Below are positions 1 to 6,470 of a DNA stretch of 11,933 nt, piece after piece. Made by a program: the position numbers and the translations under genes. The notes beneath the pieces are model-generated. The model saw only the letters and a program-made list of their open reading frames with translations, searched no databases and was not told the DNA's origin. Source of the stretch: Bacteroidales bacterium (GTDB lineage: Bacteria > Bacteroidota > Bacteroidia > Bacteroidales > UBA7960); assembly GCA_007132865.1 (NCBI GenBank), contig SLNU01000315.1:1-11933 (forward strand), given 5' to 3'. Each line of letters begins with the position of its first letter. The first letter of the stretch is position 1.

Positions 1-110
<110 letters not shown>

Positions 111-124
111 ACTTTTTTTCAAGG

Positions 125-155
125 GGCCTTCCCAAGCGGGGAGGTCTTTTTTTTT
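125..155 (+). terminator. Intrinsic terminator of the rRNA operon
   Basis: GGCCTTCCC (125-133) pairs with GGGGAGGTC (138-146) over 9 bp, two of them G-T wobbles, around the 4-base loop AAGC. It is followed by nine T residues (147-155). It lies 15 bases after the 5S gene, as expected for the end of an rrn operon. Confidence 0.9.
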
Positions 156-200
156 ATGCCCTCCGGCCCGATTGCCCTTTATTCTGGCGCCACCCCGCTG

Positions 201-306
201 CCCTTGCGCCTATAACCCTCAGCGTACAGTCTGGCCGCTTATAACCCCTGCGCCTGCAGCTTGCAGCCCCTCACAAAACCCCCAGCTTACACCTTGCGCC
301 TGCAGC
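201..306 (+). repeat. Degenerate C-rich direct repeats
   Basis: A unit beginning CCYTGCGCCT recurs three times: CCCTTGCGCC at 201, CCCTGCGCCTGCAGC near 246-260, and CCTTGCGCCTGCAGC at 292-306. The last two share 12 contiguous bases (249-260 and 295-306). The intervening bases also share CAGC and ATAACCC pieces. This looks like decayed tandem duplication in non-coding DNA; no function is evident. Confidence 0.5.
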
Positions 307-374
307 CATGGGTTTTCGCTAACCTCATATTTTCCTGCCGGAAAATTTATCCGCTCCAACCCATGGCTGGCAGG
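299..374. repeat. Inverted repeat with a nested hairpin
   Basis: AGCCATGGGTT (304-314) is exactly complementary to AACCCATGGCT (358-368). The pairing continues by one base pair (303/369) and, after a one-base bulge at 370, by CCTG (299-302) with CAGG (371-374), giving about 16 pairs. Inside lies a second perfect 7-bp hairpin, ATTTTCC (329-335) with GGAAAAT (340-346), around the loop TGCC. No T-run follows, so it is not an ordinary terminator. It could be a structured RNA, a protein-binding site or the relic of a small inverted-repeat element; the sequence does not decide. Confidence 0.55.
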
Positions 375-460
375 CTACAGGAGATGATGCGGACTTCCCA
401 TCAGCACGCCCACGTTCCATAGGCCTTTCACCAAACAGAACCTCCGGCGCAATGGCACAA

Positions 461-637
461 GGCCCGTAAGGCGTGAGAATGTCCTGGGCACTTAGGAAAA
501 CTCAGAATGTTTTGCGGTGTGGGGGCGCTAGGCACCGTAGGTCCTGATATGCCTTGAGTAGCTATAATTGTTCGGCGTGTTGCATTGTGGGGGCACTAAG
601 GCACGGTACCAAGGCGCTGAGGCCCGTATGCCCTGAG
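461..637 (+). repeat. Degenerate direct repeats, about 68-base unit
   Basis: Two adjacent copies are clearest. The block TTGC..TGTGGGGGC.CTA.GGCAC occurs at 512-535 and 580-604 with one substitution and one inserted base in its second half. Each is followed by a version of TATGCCYTGAG (548-558 and 627-637). An earlier partial copy has GGCCCGTAAGGCGTGAG at 461-477, matching GGCCCGTATGCCCTGAG at 621-637 in 14 of 17 bases, and GGGCACTTAGG at 486-496. No coding frame follows the repeats. Confidence 0.55.
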
Positions 638-708
638 CGCATAGCAAAATTCGAAGAGTTTTGCAGCGCGAAGGGCATATGGGTCAGCGCAACCTTGAAC
701 AAAATGAT

Positions 709-716
709 TATTTTTG
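709..716 (+). promoter_or_regulatory. Candidate -7 promoter core (TAnnTTTG)
   Basis: TATTTTTG matches the Bacteroidota sigma-ABfr -7 consensus TAnnTTTG exactly and sits at the start of an A/T-rich stretch after the repeats. No TTG lies at the ideal upstream distance; the nearest, at 695-697, is only 11 bases away. If used, transcription would begin near 723 and leave a leader of about 137 bases before the metallophosphatase gene. Confidence 0.35.
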
Positions 717-785
717 TTTTTATACAACGGATAGAAACCAGATGCCGGCCATTAATAAAATGCCGCTGCAGAAAAGAACCAAATT

Positions 786-863
786 AAACAGACGCAAATG
801 GGACAGAACCAATGAACAGACGAAAATGATGAACAGATGCAAATGAGGAACAGACCCATATGA
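786..863 (+). repeat. Short tandem repeats forming an ATGA-coupled mini-ORF ladder
   Basis: Five imperfect copies of a 14-17 base unit like GAACAGACGCAAATG run up to and include the start codon of the next gene. ATG codons stand at 798, 812, 826 (with 829), 843 and 860. Because each step is 14 or 17 bases, every mini-ORF ends in a TGA that overlaps the next ATG as ATGA. The peptides would be MGQNQ (798-815), MNRRK (812-829), MMNRCK (826-846) and MRNRPI (843-863), the last overlapping the start of the 860 gene. The repeat and the overlaps are read directly from the sequence; whether they are translated is unknown. Confidence 0.6.
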
Positions 864-2041
864 AAAACCAGTTCAAGGCAAATATAGATTCCACTCCCGG
901 CCTGCTGCGTGTCCTTGCGATTGCGGGATGTGTGATTCTGGCGGCTTTTGTCACGTATGGCAAGCCGGCAAATGAAAGACCGCTTTCAACTGCAAATGAG
1001 GTGATCGGACGGGTGCATGTGGAAGCTCCCGCTACAGCCGGTGACCTCCAGGTAGCTGTTTACCCCGGGCAAGGGGAACTCCCTGCAAATCCTGCTTTTG
1101 TCCTCACCCCCACGGAAGAAGGCGTGTTCAGCTTTGTGGCCGGGGATGGGGAAACGGGCCCTTTCGTACTTGAAGTGACAGGTACATCAGGTGCCGGAAG
1201 GCTTTTTGTCTCTTCCGAATCAGCTGGTGACACCATTCATGTGACCTACCCGGTGGTGGAGGAGATCGTTTTTCTCCATACCAACGACCACCATTTTGAT
1301 ATCAATATGCTGGAGGAGTTTACCGAAAGGGTGCAAATCATCAGGGAGCACTATACGGATGTATTCCTGTTCGATGCAGGCGATGTGTTCGTCAGGCATC
1401 CCCACCGCTGGATTGAGAACGGGGTGCTGATGGATAATCCCGAATGGTACGCGGAAAGGGCAAAGCGCATTATCCGGACCATGAACTCACTGGGTTACGA
1501 TGCACTTACGCCTGGGAACCATGAGTTCGATTATGTGGAAAACCATACCCGGGCAGCGCTTGAGATTGCCGATTTCCCAATCCTGTCAGCCAATGTGGAC
1601 GTACATACAACACAAATACCGGTTCCGGAGAGCCATGCGGTTTTTTACACAAAAACAGGGAGAAGAATTGCTGTGCTTGGACTGTCGGTGGTTAGTGGTA
1701 GCAAGGAGGGGATTCATATGAACCCAATCAATGCCACGGCGGCAGATTTCATGTATTTGCGTGAAGGGTCGGATGTGTTTGTGGCGCTTACCCATATCGG
1801 ACTGGAAAACGATGTGGCCCTGGCAGAGGATTTCCCGCAGATCGATGTCATCATCGGTGGACACTCCCACCATATGATAGAAGAGGCCGTGCTGGTGAAC
1901 GGGGTGCTCGTGGCGCAGGCCGGGGGCAACCAGCATGTGGTTTCTGACGAACACCCGGTTTACCTGGGCAAGGTGAATGTGCGTCTTGTAAACGGTGTGC
2001 TTGCGCAGAAAAGCGGACTTGTAATCTTTATTTCCGAATAA
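860..2041 (+). CDS. Exported calcineurin-like metallophosphatase, 5'-nucleotidase (UshA-type) family
   Basis: Predicted two-metal phosphoesterase of 393 residues acting outside the cytoplasm. Residues 15-34 form a hydrophobic signal or anchor segment. IAGC at 21-24 fits a lipobox but sits in the middle of the hydrophobic run, so lipoprotein status is doubtful. Residues about 45-130 look like a beta-rich domain I do not recognise. The catalytic domain (135-393) has all five family motifs: HTNDHH (140-145, metal ligands D143 and H145), DAGD (172-175), GNHEFDY (219-225), ALTHIG (309-314) and GGHSHH (333-338). The C-terminal nucleotide-binding domain of full-length 5'-nucleotidases is absent and not encoded next door. 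The start follows the mini-ORF ladder with an ATGA overlap. The next gene begins 15 bases downstream, suggesting co-transcription. The substrate (nucleotide, sugar nucleotide or other phosphoester) cannot be told. Confidence 0.88.
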   Translation: MKNQFKANIDSTPGLLRVLAIAGCVILAAFVTYGKPANERPLSTANEVIGRVHVEAPATAGDLQVAVYPGQGELPANPAFVLTPTEEGVFSFVAGDGETGPFVLEVTGTSGAGRLFVSSESAGDTIHVTYPVVEEIVFLHTNDHHFDINMLEEFTERVQIIREHYTDVFLFDAGDVFVRHPHRWIENGVLMDNPEWYAERAKRIIRTMNSLGYDALTPGNHEFDYVENHTRAALEIADFPILSANVDVHTTQIPVPESHAVFYTKTGRRIAVLGLSVVSGSKEGIHMNPINATAADFMYLREGSDVFVALTHIGLENDVALAEDFPQIDVIIGGHSHHMIEEAVLVNGVLVAQAGGNQHVVSDEHPVYLGKVNVRLVNGVLAQKSGLVIFISE

Positions 2042-2056
2042 TCAAATTGTTGCCAT

Positions 2057-3226
2057 ATGAACCGTATCATCCTAATTGTGCTGTCCGCACTGCTGTTCAG
2101 TGCCTGTGCCTCTTCTACCCGGCTAATGCAGCGGGGCAGCTATGATGCTGCCATTGACAAGTCAGTCAGGAAGCTCATTAGAAACCCGGGAAATCAAAAA
2201 GAAGCCCTGGTTCTGGAACGTGCTTTCCATATCGCCAACGAGCAGAACCTGGAACGAATCCGGTTCCTGAAGCGGGAGGGAAATCCCCGTAGCATGGCGG
2301 AGATTGTAAACCTATATTCCCGGATGAAGGACCGGCAGACCCGGGTACGAACCGTTTCCCCTTTACGTGTGGGGGGGCGCACGGTGGAATTCCCCTATGT
2401 CGATTATGATGAGGAGATCATTTCGGCCCGCAGCGGGGCAGCGGCCTTTCATTATGAGCTGGCCACACAGCTGCTCGACAGGCAGGAGAAATCCGCCTAT
2501 CGCGAAGCTTACTCCAACCTGCTGCAGGTTATGGAGTACGGGGGTGACTACTTGAATGCCCGGGAGCTGGCCGACTACGCCAGGGAGCATGGGATCAGCA
2601 GGGCCCTGGTCACCGTAAGCAACCACACCCACCTGAATTTGCCTCAGGAGTTTGTAGACCAGCTGCTGATTATCGACACCCGGCGTATGGACAACGAATG
2701 GGTGGAATTTTATTATCAGGACCTGGACGAAACCCAGTATTTCGACTATTTCATCGTCGTGAACCTGCGCATGATCAACATCTCCCCCGACAGGGTCACG
2801 GAACGAGACCAGATGGTCAAGAAGAAGATAGAGGATGGGTTCGATTATGCCCTGGATGACAGGGGGAATGTGAAAAAGGATTCCCTCGGAAACGACATCA
2901 GGATCCCCCGCATGAAGGAGGTTTCCTGCGCCCTGATTGAGACCCTTCAACATAAGTCTGCATTTATAGAAGGGGATGTGGAATTTCTTTCGGAACAGCC
3001 CAGACGATTGCTGAAGCGCGAACCCATCGGTGCTTCCACAAGCTTTGAGCATCGTTCTGCCAGGGCGATCGGGGATGTCAGGGCACTGGGCGAGGATGCC
3101 CGCAAGCTGATCGACCTGAAACCACTGCCTTTCCCGACAGAGGGAGAGATGGTCCTTCGCACCGCCGACAGTTTCCGACTGGCCATAGCCGATGCCATCC
3201 GCAAAAACAGGCGGATCATACAGTAG
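2057..3226 (+). CDS. Uncharacterised Bacteroidota lipoprotein
   Basis: This 389-residue protein opens with a clear lipoprotein signal peptide (hydrophobic 4-16, lipobox FSAC, modified Cys17). The residues after Cys17 (ASSTR) lack the acidic surface-export signal, so a periplasm-facing membrane anchor is likelier than the cell surface. Residues about 28-90 are helical and resemble a TPR-like segment (YDAAIDKSVRKLIRNP at 29-44), and 128-180 contains another helical pair. Residues 190-260 alternate hydrophobic strands with many aromatic residues. The C-terminal third is basic, with no catalytic motif I can name. It lies 15 bases after the metallophosphatase and 41 bases before the YitT-family gene, so the three are probably one operon. 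I do not recognise the family well enough to give a function; a structural or adaptor role in the envelope is only inference. Confidence 0.85.
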   Translation: MNRIILIVLSALLFSACASSTRLMQRGSYDAAIDKSVRKLIRNPGNQKEALVLERAFHIANEQNLERIRFLKREGNPRSMAEIVNLYSRMKDRQTRVRTVSPLRVGGRTVEFPYVDYDEEIISARSGAAAFHYELATQLLDRQEKSAYREAYSNLLQVMEYGGDYLNARELADYAREHGISRALVTVSNHTHLNLPQEFVDQLLIIDTRRMDNEWVEFYYQDLDETQYFDYFIVVNLRMINISPDRVTERDQMVKKKIEDGFDYALDDRGNVKKDSLGNDIRIPRMKEVSCALIETLQHKSAFIEGDVEFLSEQPRRLLKREPIGASTSFEHRSARAIGDVRALGEDARKLIDLKPLPFPTEGEMVLRTADSFRLAIADAIRKNRRIIQ

Positions 3227-3267
3227 CGCCTGCCCAATCCAAAAACAACCAATAACAATGCTTTTCA

Positions 3268-4140
3268 ATGTCCGGAAAAAGTAAAAAAAATGCCGTGCTG
3301 CTAGCCATCAGAACCTATGGCATCATTACCATCGGCTTGTTCCTGAATGCTCTGGCGTGGACGGCCTTTCTGATCCCTTCCGGGATCGTCGGCGGGGGCG
3401 TCATGGGTGTCGGGGCCCTGGTATTTTTCGCCAGCGGGGTCCCGGTGGCAGCTACCTTCTTGGTGATCAATGCCATTTTGCTGGTCTTTGGCATCAAGAA
3501 CCTGGGCTTTGCGTTCGGAATAAAAACCATATATGGCGTCGTGGTGCTGTCTTTCTTTCTCGCCATCCTGCAGCCGCTTATCACCGAGCCGGTGGTTCCG
3601 GAACGGTTCATGGCAGCCATCATCGGCGGGATTTTGGGTGGTGCGAGCGTGGGACTGGTTTTCACGCAGGGCGGCAGCACCGGGGGTACCGACATCATTG
3701 CAATGATCATCAACAAATACCGCAATATCAGCCATGGCAGGCTGATCTTGCTGATGGACGTGGTGATTATCTCTTCGTCCTGGTTCCTGTTTCGCTCACT
3801 CGAGGTGATGGTCTATGGCTACGTGACCATGGCCGTGGGATCATATTCTATCGATATGCTGCTGATGGGGCACCGCAGAAGCGTTCAGCTGTTCATATTC
3901 TCCAAAAAGCCCGAGCTGATCGCACAGCGCATTGCCAATGACATCGGACGGGGCGTGACCCTGCTGCAGGGCAAGGGCTGGTACTCCAAGGAGGATGCCC
4001 AGGTACTGGTGGTGGTGGTAAGGCGGTATGAAACGTCTGCGGTATTCCGCGCCATCAAGGAGGTCGACCCGGAAGCATTTATGTCCGTGGCCAATGTGAT
4101 GGGGGTATACGGACAGGGTTTTGATCCGATCAAGTACTGA
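3268..4140 (+). CDS. YitT-family inner-membrane protein (DUF161 plus DUF2179)
   Basis: Integral membrane protein of 290 residues. Five or six hydrophobic segments lie at roughly 12-37, 41-57, 60-77, 82-104, 115-133 and 158-195. The family glycine-rich loop GGSTGGTDII is at 135-144, with the PSGIVGGG segment at 37-44. A soluble C-terminal domain of the DUF2179 type occupies about 206-285, including GRGVTLLQGKGWYS (228-241) and a hydrophobic strand at 246-252. This is the usual length and layout of Firmicutes YitT and its Bacteroidota relatives. The biochemical role of the family is not established; transport or ligand-responsive regulation has been suggested from its form. The start ATG at 3268 gives a complete N-terminus; an ATG at 3258 is out of frame. 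It is the last gene of the probable 860-4140 operon. Confidence 0.92.
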   Translation: MSGKSKKNAVLLAIRTYGIITIGLFLNALAWTAFLIPSGIVGGGVMGVGALVFFASGVPVAATFLVINAILLVFGIKNLGFAFGIKTIYGVVVLSFFLAILQPLITEPVVPERFMAAIIGGILGGASVGLVFTQGGSTGGTDIIAMIINKYRNISHGRLILLMDVVIISSSWFLFRSLEVMVYGYVTMAVGSYSIDMLLMGHRRSVQLFIFSKKPELIAQRIANDIGRGVTLLQGKGWYSKEDAQVLVVVVRRYETSAVFRAIKEVDPEAFMSVANVMGVYGQGFDPIKY

Positions 4141-4174
4141 CGGACACGAAGCAATCCCTCATTTATTCGTATTT

Positions 4175-4182
4175 TTACTTTG
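4175..4182 (+). promoter_or_regulatory. Weak candidate promoter core for pepD
   Basis: TTACTTTG differs from TAnnTTTG at one defined base and lies 26 bases before the pepD start, within the 68-base gap after the YitT-family gene. The following leader (AACCAACAAACAATACAAAC) is A-rich, typical of Bacteroidota start sites. Read-through from the upstream operon is equally possible. Confidence 0.3.
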
Positions 4183-4208
4183 AGAAACCAACAAACAATA
4201 CAAACATA

Positions 4209-5666
4209 ATGGGAAAAGTTTTAGGACAATTGGAGCCACAAAGGGTATGGGAATTATTTGAAGACATTTGCCAGGTGCCAAGACCCTCTAAGAAAGAGGA
4301 GAAAATACTGGCCTACCTATGCGATTTTGCAAAGAAGCGGTCCCTGACATACAGGCAGGACAAGCTTAAGAACCTGGTGATCGAAAAACCCGCCACCAAA
4401 GGGTACGAACACTTTCCCGCCGTGGTTCTGCAAAGCCATGTGGATATGGTCTGTGAAAAAAATTCGGGGGTGGAGCACAATTTCGATACAGATCCCATCC
4501 GGCCTTTGATTACGGATGGCTGGGTCAAAGCCGATGGGACCACCCTGGGTGCCGATGACGGCATCGGCATGGCGGTGCAGCTGGCCATCCTGGACTCCGA
4601 TACCATTGAACATGGTCCAATAGAATGCCTGTTCACAGTGGATGAGGAAACGGGACTTACGGGGGCATTCGGACTCGAAAAGGATTTTCTGAATGGCCGC
4701 ATCCTGCTCAACCTTGACTCAGAGGATGACGGGGAGTTGTTTATTGGCTGCGCCGGTGGCATTGATACCATGGTGACCTTCCCATACGAACAGGTCAGCG
4801 CCGAAGCCGACCATATTGCTTACCGCATCTCTGTCACGGGGCTGCTGGGCGGACATTCCGGAGACGACATCGATAAGGGGCGCGGAAACGCCAACAAGGT
4901 TTTGAACCGCCTGCTGTGGAACTTCGACAAGATGTACGAGGTGCGCCTGGCCGAGATCAAGGGGGGCAACCTGCGCAATGCCATTGCCAGGGAGGCCTTT
5001 GCCACGGTGACGGTGCCGCGCCGGTATAAAATGGACTTTCTGGACCTTTTCAAAACACTGTCTTCCCAGATCAGGGCCGAAATGAAGACCAATGAGCCGG
5101 ATCTGAATATTTCCGTCGCAGAAGCGGTAATGCCGCAGTTTTTGGTGGACTATGGCACGCAATCCAACCTGCTGAATGCCCTGTACGCCTGTCCGCATGG
5201 CGTGATGGCCATGTCGCCTGATATAGTCGGACTTGTGGAGACCTCTACGAACCTGGCCTCGGTAGCGATGACGCCGAAGGAGATCATCATCGCTACCAGC
5301 CAGCGCAGCTCACTGGATTCCGGGAAAAGGGACGTGGCAGACATGGTGGCCAGTGTCTTCCTGCTGGCCGGGGCCAAGGTCCGCCATGGAGACGGCTATC
5401 CGGGATGGACACCCAATATGGACTCGAAGATTCTGGCCGTAATGAAAAAGGCCTATGCCGGTCTGTTCGGCGAAGAGCCAAAAGTGCTGGCCATTCATGC
5501 GGGATTGGAATGCGGACTGATCGGTGAAAAATATCCGGGGATGGATATGATCTCCTATGGTCCCACCATCAAGGGGGCGCATTCTCCAGATGAACGGATA
5601 GAGATCAGTACCGTTGAGAAATTCTGGGACCTGACCCTGGAGGTGCTGAAAAGGGTCGGAGATTAA
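4209..5666 (+). CDS. pepD: Aminoacyl-histidine dipeptidase (Xaa-His dipeptidase, peptidase family M20C)
   Basis: Cytosolic dinuclear zinc peptidase that splits dipeptides such as Xaa-His; 485 residues, the same length as Escherichia coli PepD (485). The M20 ligands are all visible at matching positions. QSHVDM (75-80) supplies H77 and the active-site D79; LGADDG (113-118) gives the bridging D116; VDEETG (144-149) gives the catalytic base E146 and ligand E147. NLDSED (168-173) gives D170, and KGAHSPDE (455-462) gives the C-terminal ligand H458. The insert between about 205 and 390 is the lid/dimerisation domain, with GLLGGHSGDDI at its start. The A-rich leader before the ATG supports the start. 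The gene ends in TTAA, shared with the stop of convergent lipB. No damage is seen. Confidence 0.96.
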   Translation: MGKVLGQLEPQRVWELFEDICQVPRPSKKEEKILAYLCDFAKKRSLTYRQDKLKNLVIEKPATKGYEHFPAVVLQSHVDMVCEKNSGVEHNFDTDPIRPLITDGWVKADGTTLGADDGIGMAVQLAILDSDTIEHGPIECLFTVDEETGLTGAFGLEKDFLNGRILLNLDSEDDGELFIGCAGGIDTMVTFPYEQVSAEADHIAYRISVTGLLGGHSGDDIDKGRGNANKVLNRLLWNFDKMYEVRLAEIKGGNLRNAIAREAFATVTVPRRYKMDFLDLFKTLSSQIRAEMKTNEPDLNISVAEAVMPQFLVDYGTQSNLLNALYACPHGVMAMSPDIVGLVETSTNLASVAMTPKEIIIATSQRSSLDSGKRDVADMVASVFLLAGAKVRHGDGYPGWTPNMDSKILAVMKKAYAGLFGEEPKVLAIHAGLECGLIGEKYPGMDMISYGPTIKGAHSPDERIEISTVEKFWDLTLEVLKRVGD

Positions 5667-6388
5667 TTCACTCCTGGCTTAAGCTCCATCTGAAAGACAG
5701 TTGCCAGTTCTTGTCGTAAGGCTGTTTTCACCTCCTCCATGTCAAACTCCTTTTTCAGCTCGGCCTGCATCGAGGTGGCTTTTTTGTCGGTGAACCCGCA
5801 GGGGTTGATCAGCTCGAAATAGCTCAAGTCGCTGTTTACGTTAAAAGCGAATCCATGCATGGTCACCCACCGGCTGCTGCGTATGCCGATTGCACAGATC
5901 TTGCGGGCCTTGCCCGGTAAATCGGCATCCAGCCATACCCCCGAGGCCCCTTTCAGTCGTGCTCCCGTTAGACCATACTTTGCAATGGTGCGGATCACCG
6001 CTTCTTCCAGGTTTGCTACATAGAGGTGTATGTCCGGAGAAAAATTGTCCAGGTCCAGTATCGGATAGCCCACAATCTGTCCCGGGCCGTGGTAGGTGAT
6101 ATCGCCCCCGCGGTTGATCTTGTAAAAAGTGGCCTGCTTGTTCTGCAGCTGTACCATGTCTGCCAGCAGGTTGTTCTCTGAACCGTTCTTTCCCAGGGTA
6201 TACACATGCGGGTGCTCGCAAAATAGCAGGTAGTTTTGGGTTGCTTCCTGCTGGTCTTCCGGCAGGTTGCGGTTCTTCATCTTGCGGTCAATGATCCCCT
6301 GGAACAAGTCCTCTTGCTGGTCCCAGGCCTCCTTGTAGTCAATGACGCCCATGTCCTGGAATCGTACGGTTCTGTTGGGTGCTGGCAT
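5663..6388 (-). CDS. lipB: Octanoyltransferase LipB (lipoate biosynthesis)
   Basis: Transfers the octanoyl group from octanoyl-ACP to the lipoyl domains of 2-oxoacid dehydrogenases and the glycine cleavage H protein, the step before LipA adds sulfur; cytoplasmic. With the start at 6388 (MPAPNRTVRF) the product is 241 residues, normal for the family. The reading frame stays open upstream to 6499, but that stretch overlaps the divergent U32 gene and its promoter region and has no LipB similarity, so I reject the longer start. Family motifs are RGGDITYHGPGQ (93-104), the catalytic lysine region ARKICAIGIR (K163) and the catalytic cysteine in NPCGFTDKKATS (C197). LipA is not in the window. The stop TAA is formed from the same TTAA as the pepD stop, so no space remains for a terminator between the genes. 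Confidence 0.96.
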   Translation of the reverse strand: MPAPNRTVRFQDMGVIDYKEAWDQQEDLFQGIIDRKMKNRNLPEDQQEATQNYLLFCEHPHVYTLGKNGSENNLLADMVQLQNKQATFYKINRGGDITYHGPGQIVGYPILDLDNFSPDIHLYVANLEEAVIRTIAKYGLTGARLKGASGVWLDADLPGKARKICAIGIRSSRWVTMHGFAFNVNSDLSYFELINPCGFTDKKATSMQAELKKEFDMEEVKTALRQELATVFQMELKPGVN

Positions 6389-6402
6389 GCTTGTTTTTTT
6401 TA

Positions 6403-6410
6403 CAAAAATA
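6403..6410 (-). promoter_or_regulatory. Candidate lipB promoter core
   Basis: On the minus strand the bases read TATTTTTG, an exact TAnnTTTG match, 14 bases before the lipB ATG at 6388. A TTG occurs 11 bases upstream, closer than the usual spacing. If used, the leader would be very short (about 8 bases). The site supports 6388 as the start because the longer frame would begin upstream of it. Confidence 0.4.
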
Positions 6411-6429
6411 CATAATTGCGCCAAATCCG

Positions 6430-6437
6430 TAACTTTG
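6430..6437 (+). promoter_or_regulatory. Candidate promoter core for the U32-family gene
   Basis: TAACTTTG matches TAnnTTTG exactly, 33 bases before the ATG at 6471. A TTG lies at 6416-6418, nearer than the ideal distance. It faces away from the lipB core at 6403-6410, making 6389-6470 a compact divergent promoter region. Confidence 0.42.
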
Positions 6438-6470
6438 TATCGTACAAGACATCCCCATCCGACGAAAACA

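Larger units (their letters stand above)
156..859. other. Repeat-rich spacer without a convincing gene
   Basis: About 700 bases separate the rRNA terminator from the first protein gene. Short ORFs exist (for example 172-387 and 554-787), but their products are rich in Cys, Pro and Arg, show no domain or signal, and several need rare starts. The left part (about 160-310) is C-rich on the top strand, with three TTGCGCCT or CTGCGCCT-type units near 204, 248 and 294. The middle holds an inverted repeat (299-374) and degenerate direct repeats (461-637). The right part is A-rich and carries a candidate promoter core and the mini-ORF ladder described separately. No tRNA is visible. Confidence 0.7.

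Noticed and set aside
299..374. Insertion sequence or integron site
   Set aside because: There is an inverted repeat but no transposase, integrase or visible target-site duplication.
172..387. Short ORF after the rRNA terminator
   Set aside because: The product is rich in Cys and Pro from C-rich repeats, and the frame runs through the inverted repeat; no start context or similarity.
461..637. CRISPR array
   Set aside because: The repeats are degenerate, few and not separated by regular unique spacers, and there are no cas genes.
554..787. 77-residue ORF in the repeat region
   Set aside because: It needs a TTG start inside degenerate repeats and gives a low-complexity, cysteine-containing product with no recognisable feature.
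2363..3268. A 301-residue minus-strand ORF opposite the lipoprotein gene
   Set aside because: The opposite frame has a clean lipoprotein signal peptide, good operon spacing and sensible composition. The minus-strand product has no domain or signal and is the mirror of G+C-rich codon third positions.
6342..6470. Longer U32 start at 6342
   Set aside because: The extra residues overlap the lipB coding region and the promoter cores, and the family's N-terminus begins at the ATG at 6471.
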